Shown here: positions 47,339-56,770 of the stretch, one piece after another
Layout of the letters: every line of letters starts with the position of its first letter
How positions within the stretch are numbered: position 1 is the first letter of the stretch
Assembly (NCBI GenBank): GCA_025358765.1
Contig: JANYIG010000093.1
Location: 1 to 64,000 of the forward strand
DNA length: 64,000 bases
From: Candidatus Kapaibacterium sp.
Lineage (GTDB): Bacteria > Bacteroidota > Ignavibacteria > Kapaibacteriales > UBA4661
Direction: 5' to 3'
Notes under the pieces: generated by a model
Databases searched by the model: none
What the model was told of the DNA's origin: nothing
What the model saw: the letters and a program-made list of their open reading frames with translations, nothing else
Made by a program: the position numbers and the translations under genes

Positions 47339-48901
47339 ATGGAATCCATAATGCCCATTATTCTAAGCGTTCTTGGGCTTGCATTCGGATTCGGTGTCGG
47401 GTATTTTGTAAACAACAAAACTGCTACCCGATTGATTACCGACGCTGAAAACCGTGCAAAAACGCTACTCGAAGATGCTGATAAAGAAGCTGAAACAATT
47501 AAAAAAGACCGACTTATTGAAATTAAAGATGAGTGGTACAAGAAAAAACAAGAGTACGATACGCACGTACAGTCAAAAAAAGACAAACTGCAAGCTCACG
47601 AAAAGCAGGTAAAAACACGCGAAGAAGGCATTAACAAAAAAGTTGAGTTGATAAACCGCAAGGAAAAGCAACTGCAACAAATGGACAAAGAATTGACCGA
47701 TAAAAAGGATGAATTTGATGCCAAATTCCAACAAATAGAACACCTCGTCCATGAGCAAACACAAAAATTGGAGCGCATTACTGGCATGTCCCGCGAGGAT
47801 GCAAAGAAGTTCCTTATCGAAAACATGACGAACGAGGCAAAAACCGAAGCCGCGCAAATTGTGAAGGACATCCGCGATGAAGCAAAGGAAAACGGTAAAC
47901 GCGAAGCGCAAAAAATCATCGTACAAGCCATTCAGCGCACTGCGTCTGACCATTCGGTGGAAACAACAGTGTCGGTGGTGAATCTTGCTAGCGAGGACAT
48001 GAAAGGGCGTATTATCGGTCGCGAAGGGCGCAATATCCGTGCCTTTGAATCGGCAACAGGTATTGACCTCATTATTGACGACACGCCGGAAGCGGTTCTC
48101 ATTTCAGGCTTCGACCCGTTCCGCCGCGAAGTCGCCCGTATTGCGCTTGAACGCTTGATGTCAGACGGTCGGATTCACCCGACCCGCATTGAAGAGATCG
48201 TGGAAAAAACCACGAAAGAACTTGAAGAAGAAATGCGAATGGTGGGCGAGAACTCCCTGCTGGAGCTTGGTATTCATGGTGTTCACAACGAACTCGTGAA
48301 ATTAGTTGGGCGCATGAAATACCGCTCAAGTTATGGTCAAAACCTGCTCCATCATTCTATGGAAGTGGCGTATTTGGCGAGTGTGATGGCAACGGAGATA
48401 GGATTAGACCCAATTTTGGCAAAACGCGCCGGATTGCTGCACGATATGGGCAAATGTGTGGATAAAAGCATCGAAGGTCCGCATGCGTTGATTGGCTTTG
48501 ATTTGGCGAAAAAGTATCACGAAAGCCAACTCATTGCCAATGCGATTGGTGCTCACCACGACGATATCCCGATGGAATCGCCGATTGCAGCGCTCATCCA
48601 AGCAGCAGATAGCATCAGTGGTGCACGTCCGGGCGCACGCCGCGAGTCGCTTGAAAGCTATATTAAGCGCCTTGAAAACCTCGAAGCCATTGCCCACAGC
48701 TTTGAAGGTGTTTCCAAAACGTTTGCTATTCAAGCAGGACGCGAAATCCGCGTCATCGTTGAGCCAGAGCGCATCAATGATTTGCTTGCTGACACGCTTG
48801 CCCACGATATTGCGAATCGTATCGAAAATGAAATGGAATATCCGGGACAAATCCGCGTGACGGTCGTCCGCGAAAGGCGTAGCAGCGCGCTTGCCAAATA
48901 A
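47339..48901 (+). CDS. rny: Ribonuclease Y
   Basis: N-terminal TM, long coiled coil, KH motif GRIIGREGRNIRAFESATGIDLIIDDTPE, HD motif GLLHDMGK. Confidence 0.96.
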   Translation: MESIMPIILSVLGLAFGFGVGYFVNNKTATRLITDAENRAKTLLEDADKEAETIKKDRLIEIKDEWYKKKQEYDTHVQSKKDKLQAHEKQVKTREEGINKKVELINRKEKQLQQMDKELTDKKDEFDAKFQQIEHLVHEQTQKLERITGMSREDAKKFLIENMTNEAKTEAAQIVKDIRDEAKENGKREAQKIIVQAIQRTASDHSVETTVSVVNLASEDMKGRIIGREGRNIRAFESATGIDLIIDDTPEAVLISGFDPFRREVARIALERLMSDGRIHPTRIEEIVEKTTKELEEEMRMVGENSLLELGIHGVHNELVKLVGRMKYRSSYGQNLLHHSMEVAYLASVMATEIGLDPILAKRAGLLHDMGKCVDKSIEGPHALIGFDLAKKYHESQLIANAIGAHHDDIPMESPIAALIQAADSISGARPGARRESLESYIKRLENLEAIAHSFEGVSKTFAIQAGREIRVIVEPERINDLLADTLAHDIANRIENEMEYPGQIRVTVVRERRSSALAK

Positions 48902-48948
48902 GAAGAAACAAAGTATCGCCCAAAAGCACTATTATTTTCGTATTTTTG

Positions 48949-48991
48949 AAGCACCGTACAGCGCACTCAAGCGTTTTACGGTGCTTTTTTT
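48949..48991 (+). terminator. Rho-independent terminator of rny
   Basis: 10-bp stem AAGCACCGTA/TACGGTGCTT followed by T-run. Confidence 0.8.
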
Positions 48992-49010
48992 CTTATCTCT
49001 GTCGAGAAGC

Positions 49011-49925
49011 ATGTCCTCCAAACCCCTTGAGTTATTGCGTAGTCTGAATCTGCCCACGCACGATTATGTGATTTTGGGCAGCGCCCCGCTGTTCGCGCAC
49101 GGCTTAATTCCCTCGTTAGAACACGATGTGGATGTTGTCGCCCGTAACGCAGCGTGGAAAGCTGCCTGTAGCATTATGTCGTCTGTGCGTGGTGCGAAGG
49201 GTGATTTAGTTGTACGGCTTTTTGACGGCATGGTGGAAATTTTCGACGGTTGGTCACCCATGCAATGGGATATTGATGAGATCATTGAATGTGCCGACAT
49301 CATAGACGGATTGCCGTTTGCGCGTTTAGAGTACGTGCTGGAATTCAAGCGTGTTCTCAATCGCCCTAAAGACCAAGTTCATATTCGGCTTATTGAACCA
49401 TATCTTCAAACCATATCTTCAAACCATATCTACACATCTATGACCACAGCTCATTTTCTTGACCAGCTTGACTACACGCTTTGGGGTAACAAACGCGCTA
49501 TCGCAAGTCTTGAAACGCTCCAACAGCAAAATATCGCGCCGCCAGAACGTGCAGTGCAGATTATGTCGCATATCGTTGCCGCGCAGCATATCTGGTACGC
49601 ACGGGTGGCTGGAAAACCAGATGTAGCGCTGCCTGTGTGGGGCGAACTTTCCTTCGCGGAAATGAACGAACGTATTCTTAGTATTCATACAGCGTGGGTG
49701 AAATACCTTAAAGGCAAGACGGACGCTGAGTTACCGTCGCTTTCATTCAGCTACAAAAACTCCCTTGGACAGGAATATACAAACACGCTGCTCGAAATCG
49801 TGACGCATTTCCCGATTCATTCGGAGCATCATCGTGGTCAAATTGCTTTGTTGGTGCGGCAAGCAGGCGGTACACCCGTAAATACAGATTACATCCAGTT
49901 TGCCCGCGAAGAGCACAAACGATAA
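49011..49925 (+). CDS. Fusion protein: N-terminal nucleotidyltransferase-like domain + C-terminal DinB-family domain
   Basis: YVILGSAPLFAHGLIPSLEHDVDVVAR (NTase-like GS..D.D); DinB-like TTAHFLDQLDYTLWGNKRAIASLETLQ...MSHIVAAQHIWYAR...VTHFPIHSEHHRGQIALLVRQAGGTPVNTDYIQFARE. Confidence 0.7.
   Translation: MSSKPLELLRSLNLPTHDYVILGSAPLFAHGLIPSLEHDVDVVARNAAWKAACSIMSSVRGAKGDLVVRLFDGMVEIFDGWSPMQWDIDEIIECADIIDGLPFARLEYVLEFKRVLNRPKDQVHIRLIEPYLQTISSNHIYTSMTTAHFLDQLDYTLWGNKRAIASLETLQQQNIAPPERAVQIMSHIVAAQHIWYARVAGKPDVALPVWGELSFAEMNERILSIHTAWVKYLKGKTDAELPSLSFSYKNSLGQEYTNTLLEIVTHFPIHSEHHRGQIALLVRQAGGTPVNTDYIQFAREEHKR
49398..49430. repeat. 13-bp tandem repeat (CCATATCTTCAAA, 2.5 copies) at NTase/DinB domain boundary
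   Basis: Direct reading; unit length not divisible by 3. Confidence 0.9.
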
Positions 49926-49943
49926 ACCCATTACCTAATTTGT

Positions 49944-50900
49944 ATGAGTCAGTGGCAATTTTGTGTACTTGGCACGAAAGCAGGTGGAGCGCCCCTTGTA
50001 AAGCGGCATTCCTCCTCAACTGCACTGCTACTACCCTCCACAACGTTGTTGTTTGATTGTGCCGAACACACGCAAGTACAGCTTCTTCGTGCGGGCATCT
50101 CGCGTGCGAATATTGACCACATATTTCTATCGCATCTGCACGGCGACCACATCCTGGGTTTGCCCGGCTTGATTTCGACATTTGCTGGCGAAAATCGCTC
50201 TCGACCGCTTCATATCTACGCTCCAAACAATGGCGACCACAACCTTGAAGAATGGCTTCGCTATGGGCTGCGGATGATGGATATTACGGGTTCCCATGGC
50301 GCGGAAGAATTTCCGATTCATATTCACGAATTGCACGAGACCACGAATGGCGTTATTTATCAAACAGCCAACCAAACGTCGGGCTTCACGGTATCAGCAA
50401 GAATGCTGGAGCATCGCATCACGAGTTTTGGTTTTCGCGTGGATGAAATTTCCCAGCCCAATATTGACCTTGTACGCGCTGCCGCGCTTGGTTTGGAGCC
50501 GGGCAAACGTTTAGGCGACATCAAACGTTTGGGTCGTGTGCAACTTGACGACGGGCGCGTGATTCGGCTTGAGGACATCAGCAGCCCGCCACGCAAGCCG
50601 CGGAGCTTTGTGTATTGCGGCGACACGCGTGTTTGCGCGGCAACGGTCGAACTTGCCCGCAATGCTTCGGTGATGGTGCATGAGGCTACGTTTGCCGATG
50701 AAATACTCGACAAAGCCTCCGAGCGGTATCATTGCACTGGCTCGCAAGCGGCTTCCCAAGCGCTATTAGCAAACGTAGAGCGACTCTACCTCACTCACTT
50801 TAGCGTTCGGTACAAAACCCTGCGTCCAATGCTGCATCAGGCACGGCGCGTATTTCCGCATACGGTCATTGCCAAAGAGCTTCGTATCGAGACAATATGA
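49944..50900 (+). CDS. rnz: Ribonuclease Z
   Basis: LFDCAEHTQVQLLRAGISRANIDHIFLSHLHGDHILGLPGLISTFA; FVYCGDTRVCAATVELARNASVMVHEATF. Confidence 0.93.
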   Translation: MSQWQFCVLGTKAGGAPLVKRHSSSTALLLPSTTLLFDCAEHTQVQLLRAGISRANIDHIFLSHLHGDHILGLPGLISTFAGENRSRPLHIYAPNNGDHNLEEWLRYGLRMMDITGSHGAEEFPIHIHELHETTNGVIYQTANQTSGFTVSARMLEHRITSFGFRVDEISQPNIDLVRAAALGLEPGKRLGDIKRLGRVQLDDGRVIRLEDISSPPRKPRSFVYCGDTRVCAATVELARNASVMVHEATFADEILDKASERYHCTGSQAASQALLANVERLYLTHFSVRYKTLRPMLHQARRVFPHTVIAKELRIETI

Positions 50901-51022
50901 AGGAATTATTCCGAAATGATTTTGCAATAAGTTTCCAGACAAAATTTCAGCAAAATCTGAGAATATCGTAAATTCGTATTCTCTTCACTCTATTTTTTAT
51001 CATTTTTCGTAACGGACATTTC

Positions 51023-51436
51023 ATGAGAAACACCCTAAACAAAACGCTAATCGCAGCGGCAATCTTTTTCGCTGCAACATTTGTCTATGCCCAAAAAAGC
51101 ACAGAATGGAAAGAAAAAGAAACATTCCACGATGTGATGGCAAAAACATTCCATCCAATGGAAGAGGGCAACTTGAAACCCATCATAGCACGTGCGAGCG
51201 AGCTGTCAGATAAAGCAAAAGCGTGGGCGAGTGCTATGCCACCAAAACAATTCGATAAACCCGTTATCAAAGAACTTCTTGGCAAACTGAGCACCGAATC
51301 AAAGGCGCTCGCTGACCTCGTAGCAGCAAAGGGCGACGAAGCTGCTATCAAAAAATCCCTTCATGCACTGCATGAGCGCTTCCACGAGGTTGCTGGCGCG
51401 TGTAGTACCGATGAGCATAAAAAAGACAAAAAATAA
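51023..51436 (+). CDS. Secreted small helical protein of unknown function
   Basis: Signal peptide MRNTLNKTLIAAAIFFAATFVYAQ; cytochrome c'/b562-like helical pattern (HDVM...HERFHEVAGAC) without CxxCH. Confidence 0.6.
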   Translation: MRNTLNKTLIAAAIFFAATFVYAQKSTEWKEKETFHDVMAKTFHPMEEGNLKPIIARASELSDKAKAWASAMPPKQFDKPVIKELLGKLSTESKALADLVAAKGDEAAIKKSLHALHERFHEVAGACSTDEHKKDKK

Positions 51437-51516
51437 CACTCTGGTGAATCGAAGCAGTAGTGTAGCTTCAAGCCATACTACTGCTCGTTTATGAACTCAC
51501 AATCAGTCCAATATCA

Positions 51517-52347
51517 ATGAATTACTCTTTTCTAAAAAATACTCTTTTTCTGGCGATTCTCTGCCTTGCGCTTTCCAAGCCGCTTCTGGCGCATGATACG
51601 TGGTTGCTTGCTAGGCAGAGCATACTCATGCCACCCGGTTTGGTGGTGTTTGACTTAACAAGCGGAATGAGCTTCCCAAAACTTGAATACGTCATAAAAA
51701 AAGATCGCGTACAACAAGCTTTGATACGCGTTGGTGGGCTGTTGACTTCAATCGAAGGATTCAATGAAGTTGCTGGGAAATCGCTTCAATTCAGCCTACC
51801 CGCTACAAAACAAGGCTTTGCTGTGTGTTGCGTGGAATTGAAGCCTAAAGAGCTTGAACTCAAAGCCGATAAAGTGCGGGAGTATTTGGCGGAAATTGGC
51901 GCGTCGGATTCGCTCAAAGCCTTGTGGAAGCGGCCGTCGGCGGGCTTGCGTTGGCGCGAACAGTACGTCAAACATGCAAAAACGTTTGTGTCGGTTGGAA
52001 AGCCGGAAGTTGTAAGCAAAATGGATTCATCGTGGTCAAAACCTGTGGGAATGGTGTTGGAAATTGTTCCACAAACGAATCCTCTTTTGCTCAAAGCGGG
52101 CAATACCATGACGGTGCAAGTGCTCAAAAACGGCACTCCGCTTGCGGGCTTCGTGCTGGGCTGCGAGCGCGAGAATGACAGCAAACACGAAGTGCTAAAA
52201 ACTACCGACGCACAAGGCAAAACAACGTTTACACTCAGTAAATCCGGAAAATGGTTGCTGCACGGCACAGAACTTCGCCCTTCCAGCAAGCCTAATCTGG
52301 AGTACGAAAGCGATTTTACAACACTGACCGTCGAGGTTCGTCCATAA
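51517..52347 (+). CDS. DUF4198-like periplasmic protein
   Basis: Signal peptide then AHDTWLLARQSILMPPGLVVFDLTSGMSFPK; C-terminal GNTMTVQVLKNGTPLAGFVLGCERENDSKHEVLKTTDAQGKTTFTLSKSGKWLLHGTEL. Confidence 0.7.
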   Translation: MNYSFLKNTLFLAILCLALSKPLLAHDTWLLARQSILMPPGLVVFDLTSGMSFPKLEYVIKKDRVQQALIRVGGLLTSIEGFNEVAGKSLQFSLPATKQGFAVCCVELKPKELELKADKVREYLAEIGASDSLKALWKRPSAGLRWREQYVKHAKTFVSVGKPEVVSKMDSSWSKPVGMVLEIVPQTNPLLLKAGNTMTVQVLKNGTPLAGFVLGCERENDSKHEVLKTTDAQGKTTFTLSKSGKWLLHGTELRPSSKPNLEYESDFTTLTVEVRP

Positions 52348-52393
52348 TCTGTGAGTTCAGCTCAGGATTTTCCACTTTGTTATCTTCACCGTT

Positions 52394-53056
52394 ATGTACC
52401 ATTCACTGCTTAAAAAATTCGGATTTGCGGCTGTTGCCATCGCTGTAGCATTTGTTTGCGTGTATGGTTTTATGCGGTATTCCGCACCCAAGCAAGAACC
52501 CGTGCAAGCTCATAATCACGCCACTTCTGGCGACCATAAACAATGTGCAGTGAACATTGCTGGAAAGCAACTCCCGTCGCTAACGCTCCGCGATACGGAT
52601 GGACGTGTCGTGCAGGCAGCACAGATGTCCACTGTGCAGCCAGTAATTCTTATTCGCTATCTTGGTTATGGTTGTTCACACTGCATTGAGCAATTATTGG
52701 CGTTGCAAAAAAACACCGACAAACTCAAAGCGCTGAACGCGAAAGTGATTGCCTTTAGCGAAGACGGCGCAGACGAAAATAAAGCGGTCGTAAAGAAGTA
52801 TGGTTTTGACGAAAACGTGTTCACCTTTGCCAGCGACGCGGCGAATATGTCTGCCGACCAGATTGGCGCACTCTACAAAGAAAAAGACGGCACAACAACG
52901 GAGCTTCACGTAGCAATGGTGCTGGAAAACGGCAGAGTGATTTTCGCCAATATGGATACAAAGCCATTTATGGACGTTCAAGTATTGCTCACGCAAGCTT
53001 CGCTCCGACAAAACGAACAAGCCGCACAGCAGAAGGCGCAGCGACCGTCTCTTTAA
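52394..53056 (+). CDS. Membrane-anchored redoxin (AhpC/TSA-type thioredoxin fold) protein
   Basis: LPSLTLRDTDGRVVQAAQ...ILIRYLGYGCSHCIEQLLALQ; N-terminal TM. Confidence 0.75.
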   Translation: MYHSLLKKFGFAAVAIAVAFVCVYGFMRYSAPKQEPVQAHNHATSGDHKQCAVNIAGKQLPSLTLRDTDGRVVQAAQMSTVQPVILIRYLGYGCSHCIEQLLALQKNTDKLKALNAKVIAFSEDGADENKAVVKKYGFDENVFTFASDAANMSADQIGALYKEKDGTTTELHVAMVLENGRVIFANMDTKPFMDVQVLLTQASLRQNEQAAQQKAQRPSL

Positions 53057-53158
53057 GTTTTCGGTTCCTACTTATTTTAGCCATTGTACCAAACGCCGTA
53101 CAATGGTTTTTTGATGGCTTTTTTGTTGGGTATTTTGATACGATTACTTGCAACCACC

Positions 53159-53917
53159 ATGAACTTTAAAGATCTCTTTTCTACGCAAGCCGCAGATTAC
53201 GCGAAACACCGCCCGCAGTATCCGCCCGAACTTTTTGCCTACCTTGCTTCGCTTGCTCCAAGCCGCCTCGTTGCGTGGGATTGCGCTACGGGCAATGGGC
53301 AAGCTGCCATTGGGCTTGCGCCGCACTTCCAGCGCGTGATTGCCACCGATGCCAGCGCTAATCAACTTTCTAATGCTCTTGACCATGAAAACATTACGTA
53401 TTGCGTTGCAACGGCGGAAGATTCTGGTTTGGAAACAGCTTCTATAGACCTTTTGACGGTAGCACAAGCAGCACATTGGTTTGATTTCGAGCGATTTTAT
53501 GCAGAGGCAAAGCGTATTCTGAAGCCGCAGGGCGTGATTGCGCTATGGACGTACACAATGGCACAAATTGAGCCAAGTATTGATGCGGCATTTGGAGAAT
53601 TCTACGAAAGTTTAACGCCATATTGGTCGCCAGAGCGCCTTTTGGTGGAGGCTATGTATCAAACGATTCCCTTCCCGTTCGATGAAATCATGCCCGAAAC
53701 AATATCAGCGCCGCCGACGTTTTACATGGAAGTGCAATGGACATTTGCCGATTTTTTGGGGTATCTTGGAACGTGGTCAGCCGTACAAGAATTTATCAAG
53801 CAGCACAAGTACGACCCAGTAGAAGAGTTCGGACGACGTTTGCAGCCGTTATGGACAGAGCCAGATATTGAACGAAAGGCACAGTGGCAAGTATATATGA
53901 GAGTTGGGAGGGTCTAA
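53159..53917 (+). CDS. Class I SAM-dependent methyltransferase
   Basis: YAKHRPQYPPELFAYLASL..., AWDCATGNGQAAIGLAPHFQRVIATDASANQL, AQAAHWFDFERFYAEAKRILKPQGVIALW. Confidence 0.87.
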   Translation: MNFKDLFSTQAADYAKHRPQYPPELFAYLASLAPSRLVAWDCATGNGQAAIGLAPHFQRVIATDASANQLSNALDHENITYCVATAEDSGLETASIDLLTVAQAAHWFDFERFYAEAKRILKPQGVIALWTYTMAQIEPSIDAAFGEFYESLTPYWSPERLLVEAMYQTIPFPFDEIMPETISAPPTFYMEVQWTFADFLGYLGTWSAVQEFIKQHKYDPVEEFGRRLQPLWTEPDIERKAQWQVYMRVGRV

Positions 53918-53931
53918 CGTCTCCAGCATTT

Positions 53932-55758
53932 TTACTCAGCTTTGTTGGGCGATTTCGACGATTTTTTGAATGCGGAGGCAACATATTTGCGAATTTCGAT
54001 GCCCGTATTGAGCTGGAGTGCCTCCGTGGTGAGCGTAACGGCATCGGTGTAGCTTGTTTTGCGAATGCGCTTTTTGAGTTCCAAAATTACGCTCGGAACC
54101 ACGCTCAACTCTTCAATCCCCAAACCAATAAGCAGTTCCGTAGCCGCCGAATGCCCAGCAAATTCACCACACACCGCCACCGGAATATTATTGAATTGTG
54201 CTGCCTCGACAGTCATCTTAATCAGCCGCAACACGGCGGGATGAAACGAATCATACACGTTGATAATACTTGCGTTCAGGCGGTCAGCGGCGAGCGTATA
54301 TTGGATAAGATCGTTCGTGCCGATGCTAAAAAAATCCGCCAATGCGCCTAATTCTCGCGCCATAAGTGCCGCCGAGGGCGTTTCAATCATCGCGCCAACG
54401 GGCAAGTTATCATCAAAAAGCATTTCATCGTCACGGAGTGATTTTTTTGCCTGTTCTACAATCGCAAGCCCCTTCTGAAATTCCTGCACACTCGTTACCA
54501 TCGGGAGCATGAGCCGCACATTGCGGTGCTGCGAGGCGCGTAAAATAGCGCGAATTTGCCCCATAAACGCTCCCCTGTTTTTAAGCAGAAAGCGTAATCC
54601 CCTGAGTCCAAGTGCTGGGTTAGGTTCCGGAGGCAACATCCCAAACGATTTATCACTTCCGATGTCGAACGCCCGTACCGTGAGTGGAAGCGGATATGCT
54701 CGTTCCGCAAGCTCGGTGTACCATTCAACTTGCTCTTCTTCTGTTGGAAGTCGTTTGAGTTCAATCAGTTGAAGCTCTGTGCGGACGAGTCCTACGCCTT
54801 CGGCTCCACTGGAACGGGCTTCTTCAATTTCGTCGAGCGTATCAGCATTGGCAAAAAGATGAATTTTGCGCCCGTCGCTGGTTTGTGAATTAAGTTTTGT
54901 GAGTCTGCCGAGTTTTTTTTCCCGTTTCTCGAAATCAATACGGCGGCGCTCATATTTGGCAACGGTTTCTGGTTTCGGGTGGATAATAACAATGCCTGCA
55001 TAGCCGTCAATAATCACCGGAACGCCAGAATTGATACGACTGGCAACGTTTGGAACACCAATCACTGAGGGCAGATGCAGCGATCGCGCCAAAATTGCCG
55101 TATGCGAAGCAATGCCGCTGAGTTCCGTCACGAACGCCACCATGCCAGATTTTTTGAAGAGCATCACGTCGGAGGGTGTCAAAACACTGCCCAATACGAT
55201 GCAACCTGCCTCGACATCACGAGTACCAGTGCGGTTACAGAGGTAATCCAAGAGACGATTTTTTACATTGTCTAAATCCATCGCCCGTTCGCGCAAATAC
55301 GTGTCCGGCGCATGTTGCAGAATCCGATGATGTTCGTCAAACACCTGTTGTACAGCGTATTCAGCGGTTATGAGTTGCTCAATGCGCTGTTGAATCATCT
55401 CGCCAACGGTTGGGTCGTTCATAATAAAAAGCTGTGCCTCCAAGATAGGGGCGGCGACGGGGGCTTCCTCTTGCGCCATCACAATAATACGCTGCAATTC
55501 GCTTGTACACTCATGCACAGCCGTCCGAAAGCGCTCCTGCTCGAGTGCGACATCCTGCGCTGCAATAGAATTAGTGCGAATGGTCAGAGGTTCGGTTGTA
55601 TGGGTGATGGCGCGTCCAATCACAATACCGGGCGAGGCGGGTAATCCTTTGAACCGTTTTTCTTTGCGGCGGTCGGATTTTGGCGCGGAACTACGGCGCG
55701 ATGTCGTCACACCTTGAATCAGGGCAGAAAGTTCGTTATGTTCGAGCGCTGTATTCAA
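53932..55758 (-). CDS. ptsI: Phosphoenolpyruvate-protein phosphotransferase (PTS enzyme I)
   Basis: FKGLPASPGIVIGRA; active-site TELSGIASHTAILARSLHLPSVIG; EGVGLVRTELQLI; MLPMVTSVQEF; FFSIGTNDLIQYTLAADR. Confidence 0.94.
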   Translation of the reverse strand: MNTALEHNELSALIQGVTTSRRSSAPKSDRRKEKRFKGLPASPGIVIGRAITHTTEPLTIRTNSIAAQDVALEQERFRTAVHECTSELQRIIVMAQEEAPVAAPILEAQLFIMNDPTVGEMIQQRIEQLITAEYAVQQVFDEHHRILQHAPDTYLRERAMDLDNVKNRLLDYLCNRTGTRDVEAGCIVLGSVLTPSDVMLFKKSGMVAFVTELSGIASHTAILARSLHLPSVIGVPNVASRINSGVPVIIDGYAGIVIIHPKPETVAKYERRRIDFEKREKKLGRLTKLNSQTSDGRKIHLFANADTLDEIEEARSSGAEGVGLVRTELQLIELKRLPTEEEQVEWYTELAERAYPLPLTVRAFDIGSDKSFGMLPPEPNPALGLRGLRFLLKNRGAFMGQIRAILRASQHRNVRLMLPMVTSVQEFQKGLAIVEQAKKSLRDDEMLFDDNLPVGAMIETPSAALMARELGALADFFSIGTNDLIQYTLAADRLNASIINVYDSFHPAVLRLIKMTVEAAQFNNIPVAVCGEFAGHSAATELLIGLGIEELSVVPSVILELKKRIRKTSYTDAVTLTTEALQLNTGIEIRKYVASAFKKSSKSPNKAE

Positions 55759-55980
55759 GGCGTGCCTTTTTTGTGGAATAATTTATTGTAGAATTACGAA
55801 GGTTGTATCGTTTTCGTCATATCATCTTTGTAGTGTGAATTTAGAAGAACGCGAGGAGAATATCAAGTATTTTACGTAAAGGCAATGATATTTCTGAATA
55901 TTCTTTCATTTTTTGGGTCATTCATGATTTTCAGTAATGGTAGCCTTCTATTATTCCATTCTATTTATTCGCAACATTTC

Positions 55981-56745
55981 CTATGTATATAAGTCCGATG
56001 TATCCGCTTCTGCGAGGTCAATCAAAAACTGTCCTATATAATCCGTCACGGCTTCCGCAAAGGCACGTCCCTTCTCTGGCGTAGATGCTATCGGATTGCC
56101 AACGCCAGTATCTGCCGATATGGTCGTCCATGGGCGCGGCGACCAGACTTTTCCGTCGCGCATTGCCTGAATAATTGGACGTTTTTGCGCCCCCTCGCCC
56201 GCTTCAGCAAGCGGTAATACAAACTCTGGTATGATGTGCATCATCATGCTTGTTTCAAGCTCGCCTGCGTGATCGCCCGGCTCGTCGAAATATGGTTTCG
56301 GGTCAACGCTAGTGTACCAATTTAAAGCGCACAAAAACACTCGTGTGCGTGGCTGTAGCTCTCGAATCATCTGTCGGAAATCATTGCCACCATGACCGTT
56401 AAAAATGACCAATTTCCGAATGCCTTGTCCTTCCAATGCGGAAACAATATCAGCTAGTAATGCCGCTTGGGTGCTGGGGTTCATGTTTAAACACAGTTTG
56501 ATGTCTAATTGGGTTGTGTTCACGCCAAACGGGACGGTTGGAAGCACAATCACCTTCGTATCCGCCTCCCACGCCTTGCGTGCGGCTTCGGCAGCGAGAA
56601 AATCGCACTGTATTGTGTCGGTGGCGTAAGGGAGGTGGTAGTTGTGCGCTTCGGTAGCACCCCACGGCAAAATTGCCACCTCGTAGGGTGTTGATGCTAC
56701 GGTTTTCCATGTTGTTTCGGCAAGGATATAGGGTCTTCCGAGCAT
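55981..56745 (-). CDS. Creatininase family amidohydrolase
   Basis: AILPWGATEAHNYHLPYATDTIQCDFLA; FNGHGGNDFRQMIREL; GDHAGELETSMMMHI. Confidence 0.88.
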   Translation of the reverse strand: MLGRPYILAETTWKTVASTPYEVAILPWGATEAHNYHLPYATDTIQCDFLAAEAARKAWEADTKVIVLPTVPFGVNTTQLDIKLCLNMNPSTQAALLADIVSALEGQGIRKLVIFNGHGGNDFRQMIRELQPRTRVFLCALNWYTSVDPKPYFDEPGDHAGELETSMMMHIIPEFVLPLAEAGEGAQKRPIIQAMRDGKVWSPRPWTTISADTGVGNPIASTPEKGRAFAEAVTDYIGQFLIDLAEADTSDLYT

Positions 56746-56770
56746 AAGAGTTTTTAGTATTGGTAGAATA

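Noticed and set aside
47573-47953. 126-aa Phe/Leu-rich minus-strand ORF that looks membrane-like
   Set aside because: Antisense of the rny coiled coil; hydrophobicity is a codon shadow of Lys/Glu-rich sequence
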